A DNA stretch of 64,000 nucleotides from Winogradskyella sp. (GTDB taxonomy: Bacteria; Bacteroidota; Bacteroidia; Flavobacteriales; Flavobacteriaceae): assembly GCF_003712105.1 (NCBI RefSeq), contig NZ_RHLG01000003.1, positions 124,001-188,000 of the forward strand, given 5' to 3'. The position numbers were made by a program, and so were the translations under genes. The first letter of the stretch is position 1, and every line of letters begins with the position of its first letter. The notes below the pieces were generated by a model, which was given only the letters and a program-made list of their open reading frames with translations, was not told the DNA's origin and ran no database searches. Positions 35,136 through 44,218 of this stretch are shown here, in pieces.

Positions 35136-36094
35136 TAATCTCTATTTTCAATGCTCTTATATGCTGAAATCACTTTCTTAACTAATTTATGACGGATAAC
35201 ATCTTTATCGTCTAAATACACCATGCCAATACCGTCTACATTTTTAAGTACTAATAGGGCTTCTTTTAACCCTGAAATGGTTCGTCTTGGTAAATCAACT
35301 TGTCCAGGATCTCCTGTAAGTAAAAACTTCGCATTTTTACCCATACGCGTTAAGAACATTTTCATTTGGTTGTGCGTCGTATTTTGGCCTTCATCTAAAA
35401 TTACAAAGGCATTATCTAGAGTACGACCACGCATAAAGGCCAAAGGTGCAATTTGAACCGTGCCATTTTCAATATAACTAGCCAATTTCTCAGCTGGAAT
35501 CATATCGCGCAATGCATCATACAAAGGTTGCATGTATGGATCTAATTTTTCTTTTAAATCACCTGGCAAGAATCCTAAGTTCTCACCAGCTTCGACTGCT
35601 GGTCTGGTTAAAATAATCCGTTTAACTTGTTTATTTTTTAATGCTTGAACAGCCAATGCAACACCTGTATAGGTCTTACCTGTACCCGCTGGCCCAATAG
35701 CAAACACCATATCATTTTTGCGCATGCTTTCAACCAATTTGCGCTGATTTGCAGTCTGGGCTTTTATCAACTTACCACCAACACCGTGAACAATGACCTC
35801 ATTACTTTGCTTAGATGTATCGTAATCTGCACTAGTTTGACTTGTTAATACACGCTCTATGACATTTTCATCTAGCTTATTATACTTCGCGAAATGTGTC
35901 ATTAACATAGTCATGCGTCGGTCAAACTCTTCAAGTAACTCTTCATCACCATAGGCTTTAATTTTATTACCTCGGGCAACGATTTTTAGTTTAGGGAAAT
36001 ACGTTTTTAGAAGTGCAATGTTAGCATTTTGAGCACCAAAAAATTCTTTTGGGGAAATTTCTTCAAGCTCTAGGATAAGTTCGTTCAAAAGCAA
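35135..36094 (-). CDS. phoH: PhoH-family ATPase (PhoH/YbeZ type)
   Basis: 319 residues. An N-terminal KH-like region (about 20-75), Walker [18 protein letters not shown], Walker [17 protein letters not shown] and the sensor-like [12 protein letters not shown] match the PhoH/YbeZ family of RNA-linked P-loop ATPases. Its molecular role is poorly known; the usual partner ybeY is not seen here. First gene of the phoH-purC unit. Confidence 0.9.
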   Translation of the reverse strand: MLLNELILELEEISPKEFFGAQNANIALLKTYFPKLKIVARGNKIKAYGDEELLEEFDRRMTMLMTHFAKYNKLDENVIERVLTSQTSADYDTSKQSNEVIVHGVGGKLIKAQTANQRKLVESMRKNDMVFAIGPAGTGKTYTGVALAVQALKNKQVKRIILTRPAVEAGENLGFLPGDLKEKLDPYMQPLYDALRDMIPAEKLASYIENGTVQIAPLAFMRGRTLDNAFVILDEGQNTTHNQMKMFLTRMGKNAKFLLTGDPGQVDLPRRTISGLKEALLVLKNVDGIGMVYLDDKDVIRHKLVKKVISAYKSIENRD

Positions 36095-36198
36095 CTTGGA
36101 TTTAGTGAGTATTTATGTTCAATTTTATTAGCTTTGTGCATCAACAAATCTAAGAATTTAATCTCTCGATTCGTTAAAAAAATATTAACAATCCGTAA

Positions 36199-37035
36199 AT
36201 GCCAATAATAACTTTAACTACTGATTTTGGAGAGAAAGACCACTTTGCTGGTGCAGTAAAAGGGTCTATTTACAATGAGCTTTCGGATGTTAGAATTGTT
36301 GATGTTTCGCATTCAATTTCACCATTTAATATTATTGAAGCCGCTTACACTATACAAAACGCATATAGCAGTTTCCCTAAAGGGACAATACATATTATAG
36401 GCATAGATTCTGAACTTAGCCCAGAAAACAAGCATATTGCCGTAAAGTTAGACGACCACTATTTTGTCTGTGCTAACAATGGCATTATGAGTATGATTTG
36501 CCAAGACATTGTTCCTGAAAAAATTGTAGAAATAAATATCCATGATAAAGTAGAGACTAGTTTCCCTGTTTTGGACGTTTTTGTAAAAGTAGCATGCCAT
36601 ATTGCACGTGGTGGAACTTTAGAAGTCATCGGAAAAGTTATTAACAAAATCAAACCAATTAAGTATTTGGTACCTTTTGTAAATGACGAAAAAACACAAA
36701 TTATTGGGACAGTAATTCATATAGATAATTACGGTAACGTTATAACTAATATTAAGCGCAAGTTTTTTGAATCTGTACAGAAAACACGCAACTATGAAAT
36801 TGCTGCTCGAAATTATAAGTTTAAAAAAGTACACGAACGTTATAATGATATCATTAATTTTGATATCCCAGAAGACAAACGTAATGACGAAGGCAAAGCA
36901 TTGGTAGTTTTTAATGCTTCAGATTATCTCGAAATTGCGGTTTACAAAAGTAATTGTAGCACTGTAGGCAGTGCTTCAACGCTTATGGGATTAAAGGCAA
37001 TGGATACAGTAACTGTTACGTTTGATAAGATATAA
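36199..37035 (+). CDS. SAM hydroxide adenosyltransferase / chlorinase-fluorinase family (DUF62)
   Basis: 278 residues. The N-terminal TDFGEKDHFAGAVKGSIY and the SHSISPFNI segment belong to the DUF62 fold; IGTVIHIDNYGNVITNI opens the C-terminal barrel. The family splits SAM to adenosine and methionine with water; no halogenase-specific feature can be seen. It lies 3 bp before gldF and may be co-transcribed with it, with no known functional link. Confidence 0.85.
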   Translation: MPIITLTTDFGEKDHFAGAVKGSIYNELSDVRIVDVSHSISPFNIIEAAYTIQNAYSSFPKGTIHIIGIDSELSPENKHIAVKLDDHYFVCANNGIMSMICQDIVPEKIVEINIHDKVETSFPVLDVFVKVACHIARGGTLEVIGKVINKIKPIKYLVPFVNDEKTQIIGTVIHIDNYGNVITNIKRKFFESVQKTRNYEIAARNYKFKKVHERYNDIINFDIPEDKRNDEGKALVVFNASDYLEIAVYKSNCSTVGSASTLMGLKAMDTVTVTFDKI

Positions 37036-37038
37036 ACT

Positions 37039-37761
37039 ATGCTAGCCATACTAAGAAAAGAGATAAATACATTTTTTGCTTCACCAATTGGTTATTTGGT
37101 GATTGCTGTGTTTTTGTTGCTTAATGGTCTGTTTTTATGGATTTTTAATGGTGAATTTAATATATTAGATAATGGTTATGCTGATGTGTCGGCTTTCTTT
37201 TTATTAGCGCCATGGATTTTAATATTTCTTGTTCCAGCGGTGACTATGCGCAGTTTTAGTGACGAAAAGAAACAAGGCACCATTGAGCTCTTATTAACCA
37301 AACCAGTTTCACATCTTCAAATCGTATTAGGAAAGTATTTTGGAGCGTTTTTGTTAATCATTATAGCACTAATTCCAACACTATTATATGTATTTACAGT
37401 TTATAAGTTAGGTAATCCAGAAGGTAACTTGGATATTGGTAGCACACTAGGCTCTTATTTTGGACTATTATTTTTGGTAGCATCTTACACTGCGATTGGA
37501 ATTTTTGCTTCAAGCTTAACGGATAATCAGATAGTTGCATTTATTGTCGCCATTTTTATATGCTTTGTGTTCTATTTTGGATTCGATGGACTGGCAGGCT
37601 ATAACATATTTGGTAATAACTTTGATATTGGTGCATTAGGTATGTCATCGCATTATAAAAGCATGAGCCGAGGCGTTATAGACACGCGCGATTTAATCTA
37701 CTTTTTAAGTGTAGCATCTATTTTTATTGTATTAACCAAACTAAACCTAACACGTCAATGA
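37039..37761 (+). CDS. gldF: Gliding motility ABC transporter permease GldF
   Basis: 240 residues, six membrane helices. It starts MLAILRKEINTFFASPIGYLVI, matching GldF of flavobacteria. The ABC-2 permease signature SDEKKQGTIELLLTKPVS is clear. GldF works with GldG and the ATPase GldA (not in the window) in gliding. Its stop overlaps the next ATG by four bases; that gene separates it from gldG, which is normally its direct neighbour. Confidence 0.9.
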   Translation: MLAILRKEINTFFASPIGYLVIAVFLLLNGLFLWIFNGEFNILDNGYADVSAFFLLAPWILIFLVPAVTMRSFSDEKKQGTIELLLTKPVSHLQIVLGKYFGAFLLIIIALIPTLLYVFTVYKLGNPEGNLDIGSTLGSYFGLLFLVASYTAIGIFASSLTDNQIVAFIVAIFICFVFYFGFDGLAGYNIFGNNFDIGALGMSSHYKSMSRGVIDTRDLIYFLSVASIFIVLTKLNLTRQ

Positions 37762-38252
37762 TAGTTACACCATTTTTAGTCATAGGAATGCTCGTTGTAT
37801 TTATACTATTATTCTTGTTTTTGAATACAGTAGACAAGCGCAAATGGCTTACAGGACTTATCAGTTTAGTGTTAACACCATTTGGATATTTCTACCTGCT
37901 TTATCCTTTTGTTAATATTGTAAGCAATTACCACCATCAAAAATATTTTAATTCTGAAGCTTGGATAGCAAAGCCTGCTTTACGATATGAAATGATTGAT
38001 AGCACTATCGAAACTGATACCTTGATCGGAAAATCTAAAACAGAAATTGAAACACTACTCGGAAAAGCAGAATGGCTATCATGGAGTGAAGCCCTGAAAG
38101 CTCATGATTCTAACAAATGGAATTACGGTCTTGGCATAGAACCTGGTGCTTTTAATGATGAAAAAAGTAGCGTTGAAATTATGTTTGAAGCCAATAAGGT
38201 CGTTTCTCTCAAACCGTATACTCAACCAATAACCTTCGATGACGCTGAATAA
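37758..38252 (+). CDS. Small membrane-anchored protein between gldF and gldG
   Basis: 164 residues: two membrane segments (about 3-21 and 31-56), then a soluble domain with LIGKSKTEIETLLGKAEW, which resembles the SmpA/OmlA-BamE motif. The ATG overlaps the gldF stop by four bases, and its 3' end overlaps gldG by 14 bases, so it is translated within the gld operon. No family assignment is certain; a role in assembly or stability of the GldFG complex is possible but only inferred from place. Confidence 0.6.
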   Translation: MIVTPFLVIGMLVVFILLFLFLNTVDKRKWLTGLISLVLTPFGYFYLLYPFVNIVSNYHHQKYFNSEAWIAKPALRYEMIDSTIETDTLIGKSKTEIETLLGKAEWLSWSEALKAHDSNKWNYGLGIEPGAFNDEKSSVEIMFEANKVVSLKPYTQPITFDDAE

Positions 38253-39915
38253 ATCAAATCTTATATCTAGCAGTATTACTTTAATAGCAATTATTGTTAT
38301 TAATGTTATAAGTAATTCGTTTTATAAACGCTTTGATTTAACCAAAGATGACCGTTATACGCTTTCAGAAGCCACTAAAACAATTGTTGATAGTGCAGAC
38401 ACTCCATTAATAATTGATATTTTTTTAGAAGGAAATCTACCGTCGGAGTTTAAGTTATTACAATCTGAAACTAAACAATTGATTGAAGAGTTTCAATCTC
38501 TTAATCCATTAATTAAAGTAAATTACATAGACCCATTAGAGGATGAATCTAAACGAGAGCGAAATATTAAAGAGCTCAGCAGAAGTGGTTTAGAACCTTA
38601 TGTAAACAGCAAAAAAGTTAGTGGAAAACTAACACAAGAGCTATTGTTTCCTTGGGGATTTGCAAGTTATAAAGACCGTACTATAAAAATTCCATTATTC
38701 AAAAAGAGTATCACCGAAGATTTACAAGCTCAAGTTGCAAATTCTATACAACAACTCGAATATAATTTTGCCGATGCTTTTCAACAGTTAACAAGAGATA
38801 AATCTAAAACCATTGCTATTCTTAAAGGCAATGGACAGCTCTCAGATATCTATATTACAGATTTTCTGCAGACTATACAGCCGTATTATAACATCGCACC
38901 TTTTACACTCGATTCAGTAGCATCAAATCCAAAAGGCACTCTGAATCAATTAAAAAACTATGATTTAATTATTTCGGCGAAGCCTAATGATGCTTTTTCG
39001 GAAAACGAAAAATTAGTTTTAGACCAATACACCATGAATGGTGGAAAAAGCCTCTGGCTTACCGAAGGCATCATCATGGATAAAGATAGCTTATACAATG
39101 CTTCAGGGACTTCTGTTAGTGTTGCTAAAGCCCTTAATTTAACAGATTACTTCTTTCAGTATGGTGTAAGAATTAATAAAAACTTGGTAAAAGACTTATA
39201 CTCTGCTCCTATTCCATTAGCTATTGGCGAAGGTAATAATACACAGTTTCAACCAGTGCAATGGCAATATTCGCCTTTGGCAAGTTCTGAAAGTAAACAC
39301 CCAATTAGCGATAATATTGATTTGGTAAAGTTCGATTTTACAAGTCAGATAGACACGCTAAAGAATGGTATTAAAAAAACCATTTTGCTAGAAAGTACTG
39401 AGCGTACCAAACTAGAAGGTCCGTTAAAAACAATTTCTTTGAATTCAGTAACTCAACAGCCTGACGTTGACAATTATAATCAAGGTAAGCAGACACTTGC
39501 AGTTTTATTGGAAGGTGAATTTAATTCGGTTTATAAAAACCGTGTACTTCCATTTGAACTAAGTGGTTTTAAAGACAAAAGTTCGCCTACGAAACAGATC
39601 ATTATAGCTGATGGTGATGTGATTAAAAATGAAGTTTCAAGGAATAGGCCTTTAGAGTTAGGCTTTGAACGCATCACAGGTAGAACCTTTGGCAATAAAG
39701 AATTTTTACTCAATGCAGTAAATTACTTACTTGACGATACTGGACTTATAAACATTAGAGCCAAGTCCGTTGAAATCGCATTTTTAGATTCTGAAAAAAT
39801 TGAAAATCAAAAAGGAATCTGGCAATTTCTAAACATTATCCTGCCATTACTACTATTAGGCGCATTTGGATTCGTTTTTAATTACTTAAGAAAGCGAAAA
39901 TATGCATCAAAATAA
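38239..39915 (+). CDS. gldG: Gliding motility ABC transporter component GldG
   Basis: 558 residues. Membrane helix near 12-28, a long extracytoplasmic region (ABC_transp_aux-like, with KLLQSETKQLIEEFQSLNPLIKVNYIDP) and a C-terminal helix near 530-550. It matches GldG, which with GldF forms the permease part of the gliding ABC transporter. It overlaps the upstream small gene by 14 bp; dnaN follows after 129 bp with its own promoter. Confidence 0.9.
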   Translation: MTLNKSNLISSSITLIAIIVINVISNSFYKRFDLTKDDRYTLSEATKTIVDSADTPLIIDIFLEGNLPSEFKLLQSETKQLIEEFQSLNPLIKVNYIDPLEDESKRERNIKELSRSGLEPYVNSKKVSGKLTQELLFPWGFASYKDRTIKIPLFKKSITEDLQAQVANSIQQLEYNFADAFQQLTRDKSKTIAILKGNGQLSDIYITDFLQTIQPYYNIAPFTLDSVASNPKGTLNQLKNYDLIISAKPNDAFSENEKLVLDQYTMNGGKSLWLTEGIIMDKDSLYNASGTSVSVAKALNLTDYFFQYGVRINKNLVKDLYSAPIPLAIGEGNNTQFQPVQWQYSPLASSESKHPISDNIDLVKFDFTSQIDTLKNGIKKTILLESTERTKLEGPLKTISLNSVTQQPDVDNYNQGKQTLAVLLEGEFNSVYKNRVLPFELSGFKDKSSPTKQIIIADGDVIKNEVSRNRPLELGFERITGRTFGNKEFLLNAVNYLLDDTGLINIRAKSVEIAFLDSEKIENQKGIWQFLNIILPLLLLGAFGFVFNYLRKRKYASK

Positions 39916-39996
39916 GTAAAGTAAACACTTAAATTTAGTTCGATAAACGCTCAATAAATGTTAATAAGTTTGTTTTAAAGAAACCTGCTATTAAGA

Positions 39997-40004
39997 TATA
40001 TTTG
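39997..40004 (+). promoter_or_regulatory. -7 element TATATTTG of dnaN
   Basis: Perfect TAnnTTTG match, 40 bp before the dnaN ATG; a TTTG lies about 24 bp upstream (39969-39972), a slightly long spacing. Confidence 0.45.
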
Positions 40005-40044
40005 TAAGACTAAACAATTTTGATTTCAACCTGAATATATTTAT

Positions 40045-41163
40045 ATGAAATTTATAGTATCTAGCACCTATTTATTAAAACAATTACAAGTTTTAGGTGG
40101 TGTAATAAATAATAGTAACACGCTTCCGATTTTAGATAATTTTCTGTTCGATTTAAAACAATCTAGTCTTACAGTTTCTGCCAGTGACTTAGAGACTACA
40201 ATGTCTTCGACAATTAACGTGGAAAGCGATTCTGAAGGAAGTATTGCATTACCTGCAAGATTATTATTAGATACATTAAAAACGTTTCCGGAGCAACCCT
40301 TAACCTTTGTAGTCGAAGAAAATAACACTGTAGAGATAAGCTCTAACCACGGTAAATATGCTTTAGCCTATGCAGATGGTGCTGAATTCCCTAAAGCTGT
40401 AGCATTAGACAATCCAAGTTCTACTACCATAGAAAGTGACATTTTAGCTACAGCCATTAGCAAGACAATTTTTGCAGCAGGTAATGATGATTTAAGACCT
40501 GTTATGAGTGGTGTGTTTTTCCAATTCTCTCAAGAGAACTTAACATTTGTTGCTACTGATGCCCACAAGCTGGTAAAATACACTCGTGAGGATGTTTCAG
40601 CGGATGCTGTGGCAGAATTTATAATGCCAAAAAAGCCATTAAACCTTCTTAAAGGTATTTTGGCAGGAAGTGAAGAACCTGTAACAATTGAGTACAACGA
40701 ATCTAATGCAAAATTTACATTTAATGATTCAGAATTAGTATGCCGTTTAATTGATGGGAAATACCCAAATTACGAGGCTGTAATACCAAAAGAAAATCCA
40801 AATAAATTAGTCATTGACCGTACTCAATTTTTAAACTCTGTACGCAGAGTTAGTATTTTCTCAAATAAGACGACGCATCAAATAAGACTTAAAATTGCTG
40901 GAGCTGAATTAAACATTTCTGCAGAAGATATTGATTACAGCAATAAGGCCGAAGAGCGTTTAAGTTGTGATTATCAAGGTGATGATATGCAAATTGGTTT
41001 TAATTCTCGTTTCTTAACAGAGATGATAAACAATTTAAACTCTGATAATGTACAATTAGAAATGAGTTTACCTAATCGTGCTGGTATTCTAACTCCTACA
41101 GACGGATTAGATGAAGGTGAACATATTACAATGCTTGTTATGCCGGTAATGCTTAATAATTAG
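40045..41163 (+). CDS. dnaN: DNA polymerase III sliding clamp (beta subunit)
   Basis: 372 residues, usual length. MKFIVSSTYLLKQLQVLGGVI and the three-fold clamp pattern (for example LPARLLLDTLKTFPEQ, FQFSQENLTFVATDAHKL, NPNKLVIDRTQFLNSVRRVSIFS) are clear; it ends with MLVMPVMLNN, the usual VMPM-like C-terminus. It is next to gldG, not dnaA, so this is not the replication origin region. A terminator follows at 41191-41218. Confidence 0.95.
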   Translation: MKFIVSSTYLLKQLQVLGGVINNSNTLPILDNFLFDLKQSSLTVSASDLETTMSSTINVESDSEGSIALPARLLLDTLKTFPEQPLTFVVEENNTVEISSNHGKYALAYADGAEFPKAVALDNPSSTTIESDILATAISKTIFAAGNDDLRPVMSGVFFQFSQENLTFVATDAHKLVKYTREDVSADAVAEFIMPKKPLNLLKGILAGSEEPVTIEYNESNAKFTFNDSELVCRLIDGKYPNYEAVIPKENPNKLVIDRTQFLNSVRRVSIFSNKTTHQIRLKIAGAELNISAEDIDYSNKAEERLSCDYQGDDMQIGFNSRFLTEMINNLNSDNVQLEMSLPNRAGILTPTDGLDEGEHITMLVMPVMLNN

Positions 41164-41190
41164 AAACTGAAATAATTAATTTAAAGAAGA

Positions 41191-41218
41191 AAGGCTCACT
41201 GTGAAGTGAGCCTTTTTT
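41191..41218 (+). terminator. Rho-independent terminator of dnaN
   Basis: AAGGCTCACT and AGTGAGCCTT form a 10-bp stem with a GTGA loop, followed by TTTT; the convergent DUF4870 gene ends 25 bp further. Confidence 0.85.
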
Positions 41219-41242
41219 GATTACCTCTTTAACAAAATATAA

Positions 41243-41605
41243 CTAACTAACAAAATTAAGAGATAATGGATAGCTAGGTAACTCACCATTACTAGCCTTT
41301 ATAGCATTTATTATTGGAAAAATAATTGAGAATAATCCAATAAATATTAGTGCCAATATTCCTAGACCAAATAATAGGATCAATGGAATACTTAAAATTG
41401 AAAATAAAATAACACTCAACTGAAAGTTAATGATTGCTTTACCGTGTGCATTCATACCTTCAACCTTATCTTTTTGAGTTGCCCACAATATTAATGGTAC
41501 TATAAGGCCTCCAAAACCTGTAATACACGTTAAAAGTTGACATAAGTGAGTCACAACTAAAAGTTGATTGTCCTTGCGCATTGCTATATAATAATTAGAT
41601 TCCAT
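41243..41605 (-). CDS. DUF4870 domain membrane protein
   Basis: 120 residues from the ATG at 41605 (MESNYYIAMRKDNQL), with an alternative at 41623. LLVVTHLCQLLTCITGFGGLIVPLILWATQKDKV and NAHGKAIINFQLSVILFSILSIPL are the DUF4870 hallmark; there are three to four membrane helices. Function unknown. It is convergent with dnaN. Confidence 0.75.
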   Translation of the reverse strand: MESNYYIAMRKDNQLLVVTHLCQLLTCITGFGGLIVPLILWATQKDKVEGMNAHGKAIINFQLSVILFSILSIPLILLFGLGILALIFIGLFSIIFPIINAIKASNGELPSYPLSLNFVS

Positions 41606-41720
41606 AATTTTTTTGATTAACATCTATAGGACGTCAATACTTTAAAAATGTTACACAATGGAATTAAAAAAATAGTTAATCAGAATATTAAAGGCAGGTT
41701 AACATTAGTTATATAAGAAT

Positions 41721-42197
41721 TTAGTTTTCAAATAGTTGAATTCTATTACCATCAGGATCTAAAACAATTACCATTTTTTTATTAGTTATTGGATCCTTGA
41801 CTATATTTCCTTTAAATGTAATATTGTTATGTTTTAGTTTACGCACTAAACTATCAAAATTATTGACCTTAAAGCCAAGTTTAAAAAGTCCAATGAGCTT
41901 AGTTTTCTCATTGTAGTCTTCAATCTCTTCTTTGGCATCTATAGCCGAATTCAATTCAATGAGTTCTACATGAAAGTTATCTTTATTAAGATTAGCTTGC
42001 TTTAATCCAACAGCATCATTTTCAGTCTTATTTTTTACCTGAAAATTAAAATTACTTTCATACCAATTAATAGAATTTTCTATGTCTTTCACAAGTATAG
42101 CTGCAAAGAAACCCTCCGTAGAAGACACATTTTTTTCTTGTTTAGCACAGCCGAGACACAACACAATTATAATAAGATATAAAGCTATTTTTTTCAT
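41721..42197 (-). CDS. VOC-family (glyoxalase/bleomycin-resistance fold) lipoprotein
   Basis: 158 residues from the ATG at 42197, chosen because it starts a lipoprotein signal (MKKIALYLIIIVLCLGC, lipobox Cys at 17); an ATG at 42260 adds 21 residues before it. The rest is one VOC fold: AAILVKDIENSINWYESNF opens it and IVLDPDGNRIQLFE closes it. The metal-site residues are incompletely conserved. An exported VOC protein is unusual; the function is unknown. Confidence 0.6.
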   Translation of the reverse strand: MKKIALYLIIIVLCLGCAKQEKNVSSTEGFFAAILVKDIENSINWYESNFNFQVKNKTENDAVGLKQANLNKDNFHVELIELNSAIDAKEEIEDYNEKTKLIGLFKLGFKVNNFDSLVRKLKHNNITFKGNIVKDPITNKKMVIVLDPDGNRIQLFEN

Positions 42198-42249
42198 GTG
42201 TTTAAAATCTTTCTTTAAGATACACAATTTACCAATTATTATAAAAACA

Positions 42250-42272
42250 AAAGCCCCCATAAGGAAGGCTTT
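42250..42272 (-). terminator. Probable terminator of a minus-strand transcript from 42.3-42.4 kb
   Basis: On the minus strand AAAGCC and GGCTTT (42250-42255 / 42267-42272) form a short hairpin followed by TGTTTTTAT. It lies upstream of the VOC gene, so it would end transcription coming from the candidate ncRNA at 42326-42440. Confidence 0.45.
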
Positions 42273-42325
42273 AAGCCACTAATCTATTTAAGAATTTATG
42301 TCAAAATTAAAACTGTGAAAGATTG

Positions 42326-42440
42326 AAAGAAAAAGCGGTTGGTTTCAAATAATACATTACCCCAACATCGTATATAATACTATCTGAATTAAATAGTGCG
42401 GACGTATTTAACTTAACACTTCCAACCGCCTGTTAATCAT
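42326..42440 (-). ncRNA. Candidate structured RNA
   Basis: Lies in a 500-bp gene-free stretch (42198-42697). Minus strand: GCGGTTGG (42422-42429) pairs with CCAACCGC (42335-42342) over a 79-nt interval, followed at once by TTTTTCTTT. A near-consensus -7 element GAAATTTG (42446-42453) would start transcription near 42440. Inside, ACTAT/ATAGT gives a smaller hairpin. The interval holds no convincing ORF. It could be a small regulatory RNA, or a decayed flavobacterial repeat with cassette-like TATATACGATGTTGG; I cannot match it to a known RNA family. Confidence 0.4.
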
Positions 42441-42628
42441 TAAAACAAATTTCTTATCGGATTAATCACTTCTTTTTAAAACTTATATTTTTATAATGAA
42501 ATCAGTGAAAAACTTACATTAAACCAAGTCAACTAAAAGGACTTTTAATGGCAAAATTTCAATCCTATAACAACTGTTTTTTCAATTAATATTAAGTAAA
42601 AATAAGGGTGTTCTTAATTAAATAAATG
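42441..42628. other. Gene-free AT-rich stretch
   Basis: No ORF, no clear promoter and no strong palindrome apart from the near-consensus element at 42446-42453. Confidence 0.3.
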
Positions 42629-42647
42629 CGCCATTTATAGAATGGCG
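42629..42647. terminator. Hairpin terminator, probably of mnmE
   Basis: CGCCATT and AATGGCG (42629-42635 / 42641-42647) with a 5-nt loop; T-rich on both sides. It lies about 50 bp after the mnmE stop. Confidence 0.5.
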
Positions 42648-42697
42648 TTTATTATTCGTTTTACGGTATATAATTAGATTAATGAGGTAATTATAAT

Positions 42698-44089
42698 CTA
42701 TTTCCCGATACAGAAGTTTGCGAAAATATTTCCAAGTAAGTCATCGGTAGTAATCTCACCAGTAATTTCACCAAAGTGATATAATGCCTGGCGAATATCT
42801 ATTGCCATCAAATCTCCAGAAAGTCCAGTTTCTAATCCGTATTTCACTTTTTGTACTTCTTCGTGTGCCTTAAGTAAACTATCGTAATGTCTGGAGTTTG
42901 TAACAATGGTTTCATCGTTGCGCAATGCACCAGTATTAATAAGTTCAAGTAATACCTTAGTGAGTTCATCAACACCGATTCCTGTTTTTGCAGACAGCAA
43001 TAGAACATTAAGTATTTGCGATTTTAAGTTATGTGTTTGTTGCGCGTTAAGTTTATCAATTTTATTAGCAATTGCTAATAAAGGCTTTTGAGGATATTTG
43101 TTTTTTATTTTTTCTATTTCAAACTTAACAACGTCTAGTTTATCTATATTCTGCTCAGCATCAAACAAATAGATGGTAACTTTAGATTGTTCAATTTTTT
43201 CAAAAGTCTTTTTAATGCCAATACTTTCAACCACATCTTTAGTCTCTCTAATCCCAGCAGTATCAATAAATCTAAATCCAATACCACCTATCGAAATCTC
43301 GTCTTCTATAGTATCTCGTGTAGTGCCAGCGATTTCGGAAACAATTGCTCTTTCTTCATTTAAGAGCGCGTTGAGCAAAGTCGATTTTCCAACATTAGGT
43401 TCACCAACTATAGCGACTGGTATTCCGTTTTTAATGACATTGCCAACAGCAAATGAGTCAATCAATCGCTTTAAAACAAAATTAATGCGTTCTATTAACG
43501 CTTTAAATTGCGTTCTGTCAGCGAACTCTACATCTTCTTCAGAAAAATCAAGCTCTAACTCAATTAAACTTGCAAAATTCATCAGTTCCGAACGCAATTT
43601 TGCGATTTCTGATGAAAACCCACCGCGCATTTGCTGCATTGCAATTTGATGAGATGCTTCATTATCACTAGCTATTAAATCAGCCACAGCTTCTGCCTGA
43701 CTTAAATCTAATTTACCATTTAAAAAAGCACGCAACGTAAACTCGCCTGCGGTAGCCATACGGCAACCGTTGCGTAAAAACAGTTGAATGATCTCTTGTT
43801 GAATGTATGCCGATCCGTGACAAGATATTTCGACAACATTTTCACCTGTATACGAATTTGGATTTTTAAAGACTGAAACTAACACTTCGTCTAAAGTCTT
43901 TTTACCCTCTACAATATGACCAAGATGTATAGTATGTGTTTTTTGCTTTGTAAGTGCCTTATTACTTTTTACAGATTTAAAATGCTTATCAGTTATGCTA
44001 ATTGCATCGTTCCCAGATAGACGGATTACAGCAATTGCACCACTTCCTGAAGGCGTTGCTAGAGCAATTATAGTATCATGGTTAATCAT
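42698..44089 (-). CDS. mnmE: tRNA modification GTPase MnmE
   Basis: 463 residues from the ATG at 44089 (MINHDTIIALATPSG); an ATG at 44107 lies above the promoter element and is rejected. N-terminal tetrahydrofolate-binding domain, helical domain and inserted G domain: GEPNVGKSTLLN (P-loop), EIAGTTRD, FIDTAGIRET and NKID; it ends FCIGK with the catalytic Cys of the C-terminal CxGK motif. With MnmG it makes 5-carboxymethylaminomethyluridine at wobble U34 of tRNA. The promoter at 44094-44101 would make it leaderless. Confidence 0.95.
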   Translation of the reverse strand: MINHDTIIALATPSGSGAIAVIRLSGNDAISITDKHFKSVKSNKALTKQKTHTIHLGHIVEGKKTLDEVLVSVFKNPNSYTGENVVEISCHGSAYIQQEIIQLFLRNGCRMATAGEFTLRAFLNGKLDLSQAEAVADLIASDNEASHQIAMQQMRGGFSSEIAKLRSELMNFASLIELELDFSEEDVEFADRTQFKALIERINFVLKRLIDSFAVGNVIKNGIPVAIVGEPNVGKSTLLNALLNEERAIVSEIAGTTRDTIEDEISIGGIGFRFIDTAGIRETKDVVESIGIKKTFEKIEQSKVTIYLFDAEQNIDKLDVVKFEIEKIKNKYPQKPLLAIANKIDKLNAQQTHNLKSQILNVLLLSAKTGIGVDELTKVLLELINTGALRNDETIVTNSRHYDSLLKAHEEVQKVKYGLETGLSGDLMAIDIRQALYHFGEITGEITTDDLLGNIFANFCIGK

Positions 44090-44093
44090 GATG

Positions 44094-44101
44094 CAAAAAT
44101 A
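44094..44101 (-). promoter_or_regulatory. -7 element TATTTTTG, predicted leaderless mnmE
   Basis: Minus-strand TAnnTTTG match that ends 4 bp before the ATG at 44089, so transcription would begin at about the start codon. Confidence 0.45.
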
Positions 44102-44190
44102 TTGCATTTAATTGTATTGGATACAAAATTACAAACTACATTTTATGATATAATTTACATTATGCTATCAATAGCTTACGCGTAACTTTT

Positions 44191-44198
44191 TATATTTG
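44191..44198 (+). promoter_or_regulatory. -7 element TATATTTG
   Basis: Perfect match, 20 bp before the ATG at 44219. Confidence 0.5.
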
Positions 44199-44218
44199 TG
44201 ACCAAATAAAAATAAAAT

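Noticed and set aside
39916-40044. Replication origin next to dnaN
   Set aside because: No DnaA boxes or dnaA gene are seen; dnaN lies beside gldG and has an ordinary promoter.
43173-43649. 158-codon open frame antisense to mnmE
   Set aside because: Overlaps the MnmE G domain; low-complexity serine-rich product with no motif.
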